Assembly: GCA_027486725.1 (NCBI GenBank)
Contig: JAIXOP010000008.1
Coordinates: 1 to 64,000 of the forward strand
Source: Burkholderiales bacterium
GTDB lineage: Bacteria > Pseudomonadota > Gammaproteobacteria > Burkholderiales > Burkholderiaceae_A
Direction of reading: 5' to 3'
DNA: 64,000 nt
In this document: positions 44,052-54,811 of the stretch, piece after piece
Layout of the letters: every line of letters begins with the position of its first letter
How positions within the stretch are numbered: the stretch's first letter is position 1
Notes under the pieces: generated by a model
Databases searched by the model: none
What the model was told of the DNA's origin: nothing
The model's input: the letters and a program-made list of their open reading frames with translations, nothing else
Position numbers and translations under genes: made by a program

Positions 44052-44684
44052 ATGAAGCGCTTCTTCATCACCGGCCTGCTCGTCTGGGTGCCCATCGGCA
44101 TCACCCTCTGGGTGATCAACTTCATCGTCACCACCATGGATGCCGTGGTGCCCCCCGCGCTGCAGCCCGAGGCCCTCTTTGGTGTGACCATCCCCGGCTT
44201 TGGCCTGGTGGCAGTTGCCCTGCTCATCTTCATCACCGGCCTGGTCACGGCCAACCTCATCGGCCAACGGCTGGTGCGCTTCTGGGAGGGCCTGCTCGCC
44301 CGCATCCCGCTGGTGCGCTCCATCTATTCCTCGGTGAAGCAGGTCTCCGACACCATCCTTGCCCCCAATGGCCAGGCCTTCCGACAGGCCGCCCTGGTGC
44401 AATATCCCCGGGCCGGCTGCTACACCGTGGCCTTCGTGACCGGCTCCCCGGCCAAGCCCCTCGAGGCCCACCTTCCCGGCGAGTGTGTGAGCGTGTATGT
44501 GCCCACCACGCCCAACCCCACCTCGGGCTTCTTCCTCATCATGCCGCGCGAGGAGGTCATCCCCCTCGACATCCCGGTGGATGCTGCCCTGAAGTACGTG
44601 GTCTCGATGGGCACTGTTCCACCCGCCATGCCCGTCTCGCATCCGTCGGCCCTCACCTCCGCATCCATCCCCTCCAAAAAATAA
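44052..44684 (+). CDS. DUF502 family membrane protein
   Basis: At 210 residues, two N-terminal membrane helices (FFITGLLVWVPIGITLWVIN and LVAVALLIFITGLVTANL) are followed by the conserved ARIPLVRSIYSSVKQVSDTI and a soluble domain with VYVPTTPNPTSGFFLIMP. The function is unknown. It lies between the fmdB-like gene (16 nt) and aspS (6 nt), an order common in betaproteobacteria. Confidence 0.9.
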   Translation: MKRFFITGLLVWVPIGITLWVINFIVTTMDAVVPPALQPEALFGVTIPGFGLVAVALLIFITGLVTANLIGQRLVRFWEGLLARIPLVRSIYSSVKQVSDTILAPNGQAFRQAALVQYPRAGCYTVAFVTGSPAKPLEAHLPGECVSVYVPTTPNPTSGFFLIMPREEVIPLDIPVDAALKYVVSMGTVPPAMPVSHPSALTSASIPSKK

Positions 44685-44690
44685 AAATCC

Positions 44691-46484
<1,794 letters not shown>

Positions 46485-46487
46485 GCC

Positions 46488-47084
46488 ATGACCCTAGCGC
46501 AGGCGGTGGGCCGCCGGCGGATCCTGCTGTTTGGACCGCTGGCGCTGGTCGCTGGCTTCGCCCTCGCGGTGCTGGAGCACCGCATTCTTCTGGGGCCGAT
46601 GGATTGGCTCAAGCTCGCGGGCCTCGTGCTCTTTGGTGTGGTTGGCCACCTCGCCCTGCGCAGGCTCGATGCCCGCTCGGTCCCGCAGTTGATCGCCCCA
46701 CCCGCCTTGGTGCTCATCGCCTACGCCATCGAATCCGATGGGCGTCTCACTCTGGCCGCGCTCTTGCTCTCCAGCATCATGGGGGTGTTGGCGCTCGCCG
46801 TCTGGATGGTGCGCCACTCGGTGGGCCAAGAGCCGATGCTCAATGCCTGGCGTCTTTTGATCGCCGCCACCCTGCTGGTCTGGCTGGGTGCCATCACCGG
46901 TGCCCTGCCGGCCAGCGCCCTCTGGATGGCGGCAGCCCCCGTGCTCGGCTGGCGGGCCATTCGCCAGTGGGCCCACCCCGAGGAGGCCTATGGGCTCTTT
47001 GTCTGGGCCCTGCTGCTGGGCAGCCTCATGCCGGTGCAGGCCCTGCTGCTGGATGTGGCCTTTCTTCAGATCGCAGGCTCATGA
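46488..47084 (+). CDS. Hypothetical polytopic membrane protein
   Basis: This 198-residue protein has about six hydrophobic helices and no recognisable catalytic motif. The start is 3 nt after aspS, and the stop overlaps nudB by 4 nt, so it is part of the aspS transcript. I do not recognise the family. The frame is open and shows the same third-position GC bias as its neighbours, so it is likely real. Confidence 0.7.
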   Translation: MTLAQAVGRRRILLFGPLALVAGFALAVLEHRILLGPMDWLKLAGLVLFGVVGHLALRRLDARSVPQLIAPPALVLIAYAIESDGRLTLAALLLSSIMGVLALAVWMVRHSVGQEPMLNAWRLLIAATLLVWLGAITGALPASALWMAAAPVLGWRAIRQWAHPEEAYGLFVWALLLGSLMPVQALLLDVAFLQIAGS

Positions 47085-47599
47085 AGCCACCCAAAATTCC
47101 CATCTCCGTGCTGGTGCTGATCCACGATGGCGCGGGCCGGGTGCTCCTCATCGATCGGGCCGACCATCCTGGCTTCTGGCAGAGCGTGACGGGCAGCCTC
47201 GATGCGATCGACGAGCAGCCCCGCAGCGCGGCCGAGCGCGAGCTCTGGGAAGAAACGGGCCTGCGGGCCGATGCATCGGCCTGGGAAGACTGGAACTTCA
47301 GTCAGGTCTACGAGATTTACCCCCATTGGCGCCACCGCTACCCCGAGGGCGTGACCCACAACACAGAACATGTGTTTGCCGTGGAGGTGCCGGTGGGTGC
47401 GGTGCCCACACTCTCGCCCCGAGAGCATATTCGCTGGGCCTGGCTCGATTGGCCCGAGGCGGCCGAGCGCTGCTTTTCCCACACCAATGTCGAGGCCGTG
47501 CGGCAGCTCGCTGGGCGGCGTGGCTGGGGCCACCCGAGCCGCAATGCAGGCCGCGATACAAGCCACCCCGCGAGCCAGTCCCCGATCACCCCGGCATGA
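47081..47599 (+). CDS. nudB: Dihydroneopterin triphosphate diphosphatase (Nudix)
   Basis: NudB removes pyrophosphate from dihydroneopterin triphosphate in folate synthesis. At 172 residues, the Nudix box runs from GSLDAIDEQPRSAAE to RELWEETGL, with one extra residue in the first gap, and is followed by YPEGVTHNTEHVFAVEV. Position after aspS is usual for the gene in betaproteobacteria. It overlaps genes on both sides by 4 nt. Confidence 0.9.
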   Translation: MKPPKIPISVLVLIHDGAGRVLLIDRADHPGFWQSVTGSLDAIDEQPRSAAERELWEETGLRADASAWEDWNFSQVYEIYPHWRHRYPEGVTHNTEHVFAVEVPVGAVPTLSPREHIRWAWLDWPEAAERCFSHTNVEAVRQLAGRRGWGHPSRNAGRDTSHPASQSPITPA

Positions 47600-48480
47600 C
47601 GGCCTCAGCCTCCCGGGTCTTTGGGGTCGATTTCTCTTCCGCCCCCTCGCGCAAGAAGCCCATCACTGTGGCGGTGGGCGAGTGGGTGACCGAGAAGGTC
47701 AGCGCCACAACCAACCGTGGCGCCGCAGGTGGGCAGCGCCACCGCTATCTGCTGGAGCGGGTGGATCGCCTGGAGTCCCTGGAGGCCTTCGAGCATTTTC
47801 TGCGGACCCCGGGCCCGTGGCTGGCAGGCTTCGATCTGCCCTTCGGTCAGCCCCGCTTGCTGGTGGAGCACGAGGGATGGCCCACCACCTGGCCCGAGCT
47901 GGTGCGCCACTACTGCGCGCTCGAGCGCACCCACCTGCGCGAGCGCTTCAAGGCCTGGTGCGATGCTCGACCGGTGGGCGACAAGTTCGCCTGGCGGGCT
48001 GCCGACAAGCCCGCCGGTTCGAGCCCAGCCATGCGTTGGACCAACCCGCCGGTGGCCTACATGATGCATGCGGGCATCGAGCGCATGCTGGATGCTGGGC
48101 TTGCCTTCCCAGCCCATCGGTATGGGCAGGGAGACCGCATCGCCATCGAGGCCTATCCCGCGCATGTGGCCCGCAGGATCGTGCGCACCTCTTACAAAAG
48201 CGACGACCCCGCCAAGCAAACACCCGAGCGCCGTCAGGCCCGGGGCGAGATCATTCAAGCGCTCTGCGCTGCCTCGGTGCCGGGTCTGCCGGTGGCGCTG
48301 GAGGCCAGCCGATCCCTGCAAAAGACCCTCCTGGACGAGGGTGGCGCCGACCTGCTCGATGCGGCCATCTGTAGCCTTCAGGCCATCCATGCAGCCACCC
48401 TGCCGGACTATGGATTTGGAGCTCGGGTCGACCCACTCGAGGGCTGGATCGGCGGAGTGACCATCCCTCATCTCCCCTAG
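47596..48480 (+). CDS. DUF429 family protein, predicted RNase H-like fold nuclease
   Basis: This 294-residue protein starts with a strand and acidic residue typical of the RNase H-like fold (VFGVDFSSAPSRKKP). A second acidic position lies in WLAGFDLPFGQPR, and DLLDAAICSLQA near the C-terminus is a plausible third. The family is predicted to be a nuclease, but no substrate is known. The start overlaps the nudB stop by 4 nt. It is the last gene of the operon. Confidence 0.75.
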   Translation: MTASASRVFGVDFSSAPSRKKPITVAVGEWVTEKVSATTNRGAAGGQRHRYLLERVDRLESLEAFEHFLRTPGPWLAGFDLPFGQPRLLVEHEGWPTTWPELVRHYCALERTHLRERFKAWCDARPVGDKFAWRAADKPAGSSPAMRWTNPPVAYMMHAGIERMLDAGLAFPAHRYGQGDRIAIEAYPAHVARRIVRTSYKSDDPAKQTPERRQARGEIIQALCAASVPGLPVALEASRSLQKTLLDEGGADLLDAAICSLQAIHAATLPDYGFGARVDPLEGWIGGVTIPHLP

Positions 48481-48554
48481 GCTCCCATAGGCTCCTCTAG
48501 GCGCTGGCCGTCCGCCCCCCTGCCTGCTGCCCAGCCAACATCACAGAAACCGCC

Positions 48555-50387
48555 ATGCGACACCACGCCAGCTCCGGCCCCCTGCCCGCCGACCCCAAGA
48601 CTCCGCGACACCCTCTGCCCCCCGGCGCCCCCGTGGGCACCTGGCCCGTGATCCGGCACCTCCTGCCCTACCTGCTGCGCCACAAGCTGCGCGTGGTGGT
48701 TGCACTCTCGGCCCTTCTGGGCGCCAAGCTCGCCACCGTCGGCGTCCCCCTGCTGCTCAAAGACATCGTGGACCACTTTGGCACGATCTCGGCTGCGCTG
48801 GTGGTGCCCGTGGCACTCATTGCGGGCTATGCACTTCTGCGCTTCTCCTCGACCGCCATGACCGAGGTGCGGGAGTGGGTCTTTGCGCGGGTCACCCAGA
48901 CCGCCGTTCGGGATGTCTCCCTGCAGACCTTCGAGCGCCTGCATCGGCTTTCCATGCGCTTTCATCTGTCGCGCCAGACCGGGGCACTGACGCGCGATAT
49001 GGAGCGCGGCACTCGGGGCGTCTCGACGCTGGTGAACTTCACGCTCTACAGCATCCTGCCCACCATCGTGGAGGTCCTGCTGGTCACCATCTGGCTGGCG
49101 GTGTCTTACGAGCCCATCTTTGCCCTCATCACCTTCGGTGCCTTGGTGGGCTATGTGGTCTACACCTTCAGCGTGACCGAATGGCGCACCCAGCTTCGCC
49201 GAAAAATGAACGAGCTCGACTCGCGGGCCAATGCACGGGCCATCGATGCCCTGCTGAACTACGAGACCGTGAAGGTCTTCGGCAATGAGCGCATTGAGGC
49301 CGATCGCTATGACCGGGCCCTGCACCGTTGGCAGGAGGCGGCCATCAAGAATCAGACCTCACTGTCGCTGCTGAATGCGGGCCAGTCCGCGATCATCTCG
49401 GTGGCCGTGGGCCTCATGATTTGGCAGGCGGCCGTGGGCGTGGCCGAGGGCCGCATGACGCTGGGCGATCTGGTGCTGGTCAATGCCTTTCTGATTCAGC
49501 TCACCCTGCCCCTGAATTTTCTTGGAGTGCTCTACCGGGAGACCAAGCAGGCGGTGGTCGACATCGAGCGGCTCTTTGGGCTGCTGCACGAATCCGATGA
49601 GATCAAGGACCCACCGGGCGCACCGGCCCTGCGCGTCGCGGGGGCCGAGGTGCGATTCGAGGGTGTGGATTTCGCCTACGATGCCCGTCGGCCGATTCTG
49701 AAGGCGGTGTCATTTCGCGTGCCGGCCGGGCAGACCGTGGCGGTGGTGGGCGCCAGCGGATCGGGCAAGAGCACCCTCACGCGCCTGCTCTTTCGCTTCT
49801 ACGATCCGAGTGCCGGCCGCATCCTCATCGACGGCCAAGACATCAAGTCGGTGCAGCAGGAAAGCGTTCGCGCTGCGCTGGGCATCGTGCCGCAGGACAC
49901 CGTGCTCTTCAACGACACCCTGGCCTACAACCTCGAGTATGGACGCCCCGGCGCCAGCGCCGAGGAGGTGATGGCAGCGGCTGAGGCAGCGCGCCTGAGG
50001 CCTCTGATCCAAGCCCTGCCCGATGGGCTGCAGACGATTGTGGGCGAGCGCGGCCTGAAGCTCTCGGGCGGAGAAAAGCAGCGGGTGGCCATCGCCCGTG
50101 CCCTCTTGAAGAATCCTGCGATCCTCATCTTCGATGAGGCGACTTCCTCGCTCGACTCCGAGACCGAACGGGCGATCCAGGCCGAGATTCGCGAGGTGGC
50201 CCGCGGCCGCACCAGCATCATCATTGCCCACCGCCTCTCGACCATCGTCGATGCCGACCAGATCGTTGTACTCGAGGGGGGTGCCGTGGTGGAGCAGGGG
50301 CATCATGCGGAGCTGCTGGCCCTGGGTGGTCGATATGCCGAGCTGTGGGCGCTGCAGCAGGACGAGCGCTCCACCCCTGTTGTATAA
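48555..50387 (+). CDS. ABC transporter, Atm1/heavy-metal exporter type
   Basis: This half-transporter has 610 residues: six membrane helices followed by a nucleotide-binding domain. The helix segment TEWRTQLRRKMNELDSRANA followed by NYETVKVFGNE is typical of the Atm1/HMT1 branch, which moves glutathione-bound metals or Fe-S precursors. The NBD has GASGSGKST, signature LSGGEKQR and IFDEATSSLD. It is probably a homodimer in the inner membrane. The aap genes follow after 40 nt. Confidence 0.88.
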   Translation: MRHHASSGPLPADPKTPRHPLPPGAPVGTWPVIRHLLPYLLRHKLRVVVALSALLGAKLATVGVPLLLKDIVDHFGTISAALVVPVALIAGYALLRFSSTAMTEVREWVFARVTQTAVRDVSLQTFERLHRLSMRFHLSRQTGALTRDMERGTRGVSTLVNFTLYSILPTIVEVLLVTIWLAVSYEPIFALITFGALVGYVVYTFSVTEWRTQLRRKMNELDSRANARAIDALLNYETVKVFGNERIEADRYDRALHRWQEAAIKNQTSLSLLNAGQSAIISVAVGLMIWQAAVGVAEGRMTLGDLVLVNAFLIQLTLPLNFLGVLYRETKQAVVDIERLFGLLHESDEIKDPPGAPALRVAGAEVRFEGVDFAYDARRPILKAVSFRVPAGQTVAVVGASGSGKSTLTRLLFRFYDPSAGRILIDGQDIKSVQQESVRAALGIVPQDTVLFNDTLAYNLEYGRPGASAEEVMAAAEAARLRPLIQALPDGLQTIVGERGLKLSGGEKQRVAIARALLKNPAILIFDEATSSLDSETERAIQAEIREVARGRTSIIIAHRLSTIVDADQIVVLEGGAVVEQGHHAELLALGGRYAELWALQQDERSTPVV

Positions 50388-50427
50388 CAAGGGAGTTCTG
50401 TCCCCCACCACCCACCGGAGGTCTTTC

Positions 50428-51465
50428 ATGCGCAAGCCGATCGCGTCGTTCGCTTCTCTTGTTGCCGTTGCCGCCCTCACCACTTGGGCCGCTCCCGCCG
50501 CACAGGCCGGCCCAGTACTCGATGCAGTGAAGAAGCGCGGTCAGGTCTCTTGTGGTGTGAACACAGGCCTTGGGGGATTTGGCATCGCAGGCTCCGATGG
50601 CCAGTGGACGGGCTTTGATGTGGACTTCTGCCGCGCCGTGGCAGCTGCCGCCCTGGGCGATGCCAGCAAGGTTCGCTACGTGCCGCTCAATGCCGCCCAG
50701 CGCTTCACCGCCCTGCAGTCGGGCGAGATCGATCTGCTCTCGCGCAACACCACCTGGACCCTCTCGCGCGACAGCCAGCTCGGCGCCACCTTTGGTCCGG
50801 TCACCTACTTCGATGGCCAGGGATTCCTGATTCCCAAGAAGCTCAAGGTGAAGTCGGCCAAGCAGTTGAAGGGGGCCACCGTCTGCGTGCAGAGCGGCAC
50901 CACCACCGAGAAGAACATGGCGGATTACTTCCGCACCAACAAAATTGCGTACAAGCCGGTGGTGTTCGAGGACCTGAAGGCGCTGATCGCGGCCTACTCC
51001 GAAGGGCGCTGCCAGGTCTTCAGCAGCGACGCCTCTCAGCTCGCGGCCATCCGCGCCAACGACATGAAGGTGCCCGACGACCACATCATTCTTCCCGAGA
51101 TCATCAGCAAGGAGCCGCTGGGCCCGGCCGTGCGTCGGGGCGATGAGGACTGGGCCAAGCTCGTGGCCTGGACCCACTACGCAATGGTGACGGCCGAAGA
51201 GATGGGCATCACCCAGGCCAATGTGGATGCCAAGAAGGCCGATGCCAGCCCTGAAGTCTCGCGACTTCTGGGCACCAACAAAAACGACTTCGGCAAGGCG
51301 CTCGGCACCGACGCCGAGTGGGCCTATCGGGTGATCAAGCAGGTGGGCAACTATGGCGAGGTGTTTGAGCGGCATGTGGGCAAGAAGACCCCGCTCAAGC
51401 TCGAGCGTGGCCTCAACGCACTGCCCGCCAACGGCGGCCTGCAATACGCCCCGCCCATCCGATAA
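50428..51465 (+). CDS. aapJ: General L-amino acid ABC transporter, substrate-binding protein
   Basis: This 345-residue periplasmic protein has a signal peptide ending AAQAG (about residues 1-27) followed by LDAVKKRGQVSCGVNTGLGG. The segments GFDVDFCRAVAAA and LLSRNTTWTLSRD belong to the AapJ/BztA family, which binds a broad range of L-amino acids. A GGAGG site sits 7 nt before the ATG. It leads the aapJQMP cluster. Confidence 0.93.
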   Translation: MRKPIASFASLVAVAALTTWAAPAAQAGPVLDAVKKRGQVSCGVNTGLGGFGIAGSDGQWTGFDVDFCRAVAAAALGDASKVRYVPLNAAQRFTALQSGEIDLLSRNTTWTLSRDSQLGATFGPVTYFDGQGFLIPKKLKVKSAKQLKGATVCVQSGTTTEKNMADYFRTNKIAYKPVVFEDLKALIAAYSEGRCQVFSSDASQLAAIRANDMKVPDDHIILPEIISKEPLGPAVRRGDEDWAKLVAWTHYAMVTAEEMGITQANVDAKKADASPEVSRLLGTNKNDFGKALGTDAEWAYRVIKQVGNYGEVFERHVGKKTPLKLERGLNALPANGGLQYAPPIR

Positions 51466-51489
51466 GGCGAGCAGGCGCTGGGACTGTCC

Positions 51490-52512
51490 ATGACCGCAGG
51501 CCGACGAGCACTGCTCTGGCAGCTCTTGGTTCTGCTCGCGCTGGTGGGGCTGCTTGCTCTTTTGGTGGGCAACCTCTCCAGCAACCTCGCTGCCCGGGGC
51601 ATTGAGTTCGGCTACGACTTCCTCACGCTGCCCGCAGGCTTTGACATCTCCGAGCGGCTGATCGAGTTCAATGCCGAGGACTCCTATCTGCGCGCCTATG
51701 TGGTGGGGCTGCTCAACACCCTGAAGGTGGCCGCGATGGGCATTGCCGTAGCCAGCATTCTGGGTCTGGCGGTGGCGCTGGGCATGCTCTCGCCCAACCC
51801 CCTCTTGGCGTCGCTGTCGCGGATGTACGTTGAGGTGCTGCGCAACCTTCCCCTGCTGCTGCAGCTCTTCTTCTGGTATCTGGGCCTCACTTACCTGCTG
51901 CCCGAGACCGACGCCCCGCTGCAGTTGGCCGATGGGGTGTTTCTTTCGAAGTCGGGCCTGGCTTTTCCGTGGTGGGTCTCGGACCCGGTCGGTGGCGCCG
52001 AGGCCGTTGGCGCCGAGGCCGTTGGTGCCTGGGCTGGCGGCGCCTGGGAGCTTCCCGAACTTGGGCCCTTTGGACTTGCCGGGGGGGCCAATCTGTCGCC
52101 CGAGTTTGTGGCCTTGCTCGTGGGCCTGTCGCTCTACACCTCGGCCTTCATCGCCGAGGTGGTGCGGGCGGGCATTCAAAGCGTGCCGCGGGGACAGACC
52201 GAGGCGGCCCGAGCCTTGGGCCTCTCTGAGGCTCAGCGCATGCGGTATGTGGTGCTTCCGCAGGCCCTGCGGGTGATCCTGCCCCCGCTCACCAATCAGT
52301 TTCTCAACCTCACCAAGAACTCCAGTCTCGCGGTGGCCATTGGCTATCCCGAGTTGGTGAGTGTGGCCACCACCACGCTCAATCAGACCGGCCGCGCCGT
52401 AGAGGCCTTGTCGCTCCTGATGCTGGTATATCTGAGCATTTCCTTGCTGACGAGCGCCACGATGCGGGCCTTCGAGCGGCGGGTGCGCATCCAAGAAGGG
52501 CGCGCTGCATGA
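51490..52512 (+). CDS. aapQ: General L-amino acid ABC transporter, permease AapQ
   Basis: This 340-residue inner-membrane permease has a long N-terminal region before the first transport-domain helix, as expected for AapQ/BztB. The LLNTLKVAAMGIAVASILGL start of the domain and the EAARALGLS loop that docks the ATPase are clear. A Gly/Ala-rich loop near residues 166-195 contains a duplicated GAEAV encoded by a perfect 15-nt tandem repeat. It overlaps aapM by 4 nt. Confidence 0.93.
   Translation: MTAGRRALLWQLLVLLALVGLLALLVGNLSSNLAARGIEFGYDFLTLPAGFDISERLIEFNAEDSYLRAYVVGLLNTLKVAAMGIAVASILGLAVALGMLSPNPLLASLSRMYVEVLRNLPLLLQLFFWYLGLTYLLPETDAPLQLADGVFLSKSGLAFPWWVSDPVGGAEAVGAEAVGAWAGGAWELPELGPFGLAGGANLSPEFVALLVGLSLYTSAFIAEVVRAGIQSVPRGQTEAARALGLSEAQRMRYVVLPQALRVILPPLTNQFLNLTKNSSLAVAIGYPELVSVATTTLNQTGRAVEALSLLMLVYLSISLLTSATMRAFERRVRIQEGRAA
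51994..52023 (+). repeat. Perfect 15-nt tandem duplication inside aapQ
   Basis: GGCGCCGAGGCCGTT occurs twice in direct succession (51994-52008 and 52009-52023) and is followed by a partial third copy beginning GGTGCC. It keeps the frame and adds GAEAV repeats to a periplasmic or loop region. It is a candidate for slippage variation between strains. Confidence 0.85.
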
Positions 52513-53516
52513 AGGCCTGGTTCTCCACGCCCACCAACGCGGTGATCAGCACCCTGCTGCTGGTGCTGGTCCTCTGGGTTGGGGCCACGATGCTGCCCTG
52601 GGCCACATGGAATGCGGTCTGGCTTGCCGACCCCGAGGCCTGCCGTGCCGCGCGCGGTGTGGGCGCCTGCTGGGGCGTGGTCGCCGAAAAGTGGCCACTC
52701 ATTCTGCTGGGCCGCTATCCGTTGGAGGAGGCCTGGCGGGCGGCCTTGGCCTGCCTGCTGCTCACCGCCTGCATCGCTGTGCCTGTCCGGGCGGCCGCAA
52801 CCCGAGCGAGCCTGGTGGTGGCGGTGGCCTGCCTGCTGGCTGCTCTGGCACTCCTGGCCGGCGGCTTTGCGGGGCTCGCCGCAGTGCCCACCGAGCGCTG
52901 GGGCGGGCTCTCGCTCACCCTGCTGCTGGCGGTGGTGGGCAATGTGGTCTCGCTGCCTCTGGCGGCACTCCTGGCCCTGGGCCGGACATCGCATCTGCCG
53001 CTTGTTCGGGTGGTGTGCACCAGTTGGATTGAGCTCGTGCGTGGGGTGCCGCTCGTGACCGTGCTCTTTATGGCGAGCTTCATGTTCCCCCTGCTGCTGC
53101 CCAGTGGATTCTCGCCGGATGTGCTGCTGCGTGTCTGCGCTGGGCTCGTGATCTTTTCCGCCGCCTATCAGGCCGAGGTGATTCGTGGTGGCATCCAGAG
53201 CATCTCGCCCGGACAGACCGAGGCGGCGCAGGCCCTGGGCCTGGGCTATTGGCAGATTCAGATGCACATCGTTCTGCCACAGGCCCTGCGGGTTCAGATT
53301 CCAGCGCTGGTCAATAGTTTTATTGCCTTGTTCAAAGACACCTCGCTGGTCACGATTGTGAGCCTCTTTGAGCTCTTTGGCGCGCTTCGTCTCGCCCTGG
53401 CCGACCCGGTCTGGCGCGCATACTTTGTCGAGGCGTTTGTGTTTGTGGCCCTCATCTACTGGGTCTTTTGCAGCGCGATGAGCAAGGCTGCTCGTCGCAT
53501 GGAGTCGCGCGCATGA
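52509..53516 (+). CDS. aapM: General L-amino acid ABC transporter, permease AapM
   Basis: This second permease has 335 residues. After an extended N-terminal region with several hydrophobic helices comes the transport domain ([35 protein letters not shown]) and the ATPase-docking loop [13 protein letters not shown]. It pairs with AapQ. The 4-nt overlaps on both sides show translational coupling with aapQ and aapP. Confidence 0.93.
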   Translation: MKAWFSTPTNAVISTLLLVLVLWVGATMLPWATWNAVWLADPEACRAARGVGACWGVVAEKWPLILLGRYPLEEAWRAALACLLLTACIAVPVRAAATRASLVVAVACLLAALALLAGGFAGLAAVPTERWGGLSLTLLLAVVGNVVSLPLAALLALGRTSHLPLVRVVCTSWIELVRGVPLVTVLFMASFMFPLLLPSGFSPDVLLRVCAGLVIFSAAYQAEVIRGGIQSISPGQTEAAQALGLGYWQIQMHIVLPQALRVQIPALVNSFIALFKDTSLVTIVSLFELFGALRLALADPVWRAYFVEAFVFVALIYWVFCSAMSKAARRMESRA

Positions 53517-54238
53517 TCGTGTTTGAGAAGGTCTCGAAGTGGTATTCCCCGCAGTTTCAGGTGCTGCGCGAGATTGACCTGACCGTGGCTGCCGGAGAGC
53601 GGGTGGTGGTCTGTGGCCCCTCGGGCAGTGGCAAGAGCACCCTCATTCGTTGCATCAATGGGCTGGAGCCGTATCAAGAGGGGCGCCTCACGGTCGATGG
53701 CATTCACCTCACCGATCGCCTGCAGTCGATTGCCGAGGTGCGTCGGCGGGTGGGCATGGTGTTTCAGAGCTTCAATCTCTTTCCGCACCTCACGGTGCTG
53801 GAGAACCTCACGCTGGCGCCGATGAAGGTCAAGGGCCTCGCCAAGGCCGAGGCCGAGGCCCGCGCCTTGGAGCAGCTCAACCGGGTGCGCATTGCCGATC
53901 AGGCGGCGAAGTATCCGGGGCAGCTCTCGGGTGGTCAGCAGCAGCGGGTGGCCATTGCGCGCTGCCTCTGCATGCAGCCGCGCATCCTCCTTTTTGATGA
54001 GCCCACCAGCGCCCTGGATCCTGAGATGGTGAGCGAGGTGCTGGATGTGATGGTGGAGCTTGCCCAGCAGGGCAGCACGATGGTGTGCGTGACCCACGAG
54101 ATGGGCTTTGCCCGCCAGGTGGCCGACCGGGTGGTCTTCATGGACGCGGGCCAGATCGTGGAGGTGGCCAAGCCCGATGTGTTTTTCTCCGCGCCTCAGC
54201 ACCCTCGGGCGGTGGAGTTCTTGGGAAAGATTCTCTAG
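53513..54238 (+). CDS. aapP: General L-amino acid ABC transporter, ATP-binding protein
   Basis: This 241-residue ATPase has Walker [10 protein letters not shown], the Q-loop [17 protein letters not shown], signature LSGGQQQR and Walker [15 protein letters not shown] start at [11 protein letters not shown] (53513), whose ATG overlaps the aapM stop; an upstream ATG at 53468 lies inside aapM. It powers import through AapQM. Its last 4 nt overlap the PIN remnant on the other strand. Confidence 0.95.
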   Translation: MIVFEKVSKWYSPQFQVLREIDLTVAAGERVVVCGPSGSGKSTLIRCINGLEPYQEGRLTVDGIHLTDRLQSIAEVRRRVGMVFQSFNLFPHLTVLENLTLAPMKVKGLAKAEAEARALEQLNRVRIADQAAKYPGQLSGGQQQRVAIARCLCMQPRILLFDEPTSALDPEMVSEVLDVMVELAQQGSTMVCVTHEMGFARQVADRVVFMDAGQIVEVAKPDVFFSAPQHPRAVEFLGKIL

Positions 54239-54465
54239 CGGGCTGGCTTTTTGGGCTTGTGGCCGGGGGGTGGAGGTGTGGAATTGCCATCGATCACGCG
54301 GATGCCCTCGACTTTGCGAAAGTCTCGATCGTGGGTCACCAACGCGGATGCTCCCGAGCTGAGGGCACAGGACAATTGCAGGGCATCGGGCAGTGCGAGC
54401 TTGTATTGGGTCCGAAATAGGGCGGCCGCCACCGCATGGTTTGGAGTGATCGAGATTGCCTTGAA
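54235..54465 (-). pseudogene. C-terminal half of a PIN-domain toxin (VapC-like), truncated
   Basis: The frame reads FKAISITPNHAVAAALFRTQ then KLALPDALQLSCALSSG and ALVTHDRDFRKVEGIRVIDG, the second half of a PIN domain with its later acidic residues (PDAL and THDRDF). The first half with the initial Asp is missing, and the frame continues directly from the antitoxin after a single TGA. A GTG at 54432 is the only possible internal start. It is probably non-functional. A Pro/Lys-rich tail ends the frame. Confidence 0.7.
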
Positions 54466-54747
54466 TCAGCCAAGCCGACCCTGCCATTCCCTGCGCTGAT
54501 GCGCGACGGAGTCGGAGGCAAGCCGCCACAGGCCTTTGCCCGTTGCGCCCAGCGCCAAGAGCGATCCCGCTCCCCCCGAATCTCGAGCCTGCAGCTCTGC
54601 AAGCTCCGATGCGGGAATGATGGCCGCCATGGGCCTGCCGTGCCGGGTGATGATGGTGGGCTCCCCCGCGTGGGCTTGGCTCACCAGGGTGGGAAGCTGG
54701 CTTCGCGCAAGCTCTAGGCCAAGGGCGGGAGGCGGCTTTTTTCTCAT
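54466..54747 (-). CDS. Phd/YefM-type antitoxin
   Basis: This 93-residue protein has the Phd/YefM N-terminal DNA-binding fold (ARSQLPTLVSQAHAGEPTII, TRHGRPMAAIIPASELAEL) followed by a toxin-neutralising tail beginning SLLALGATGKGLWR. It normally pairs with a PIN toxin, here present only as a C-terminal fragment. There is no Shine-Dalgarno sequence. A 13-nt palindrome and a promoter sit directly upstream, so it may still repress its own expression. Confidence 0.82.
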   Translation of the reverse strand: MRKKPPPALGLELARSQLPTLVSQAHAGEPTIITRHGRPMAAIIPASELAELQARDSGGAGSLLALGATGKGLWRLASDSVAHQRREWQGRLG

Positions 54748-54750
54748 GGT

Positions 54751-54763
54751 GTACAGACTGTAC
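54751..54763. promoter_or_regulatory. Palindromic operator of the antitoxin gene
   Basis: GTACAG-A-CTGTAC is a perfect 6-bp inverted repeat, three bases before the antitoxin ATG and covering its -10 box. This is the expected position for autorepression by a Phd/YefM protein. The palindrome also lies within 50 nt of the divergent dehydrogenase start at 54812. Confidence 0.65.
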
Positions 54764-54785
54764 GAAAGTGATCCGGCACCGTCAA
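54757..54785 (-). promoter_or_regulatory. Promoter of the antitoxin gene, apparently leaderless
   Basis: Read on the minus strand, TTGACG (54785-54780) and TACAGT (54762-54757) are 17 nt apart, a strong sigma-70 match. Only nine bases separate the -10 box from the ATG, so the transcript would begin within about one to three bases of the start codon. Confidence 0.65.
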
Positions 54786-54811
54786 TACGTCCTTCGGACT
54801 AGACTTCCCGC

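Noticed and set aside
50382-50387. TATAAC before aapJ as a -10 box
   Set aside because: It coincides with the last codons and stop of the ABC exporter gene and has no -35 partner; aapJ may simply be read through from upstream.
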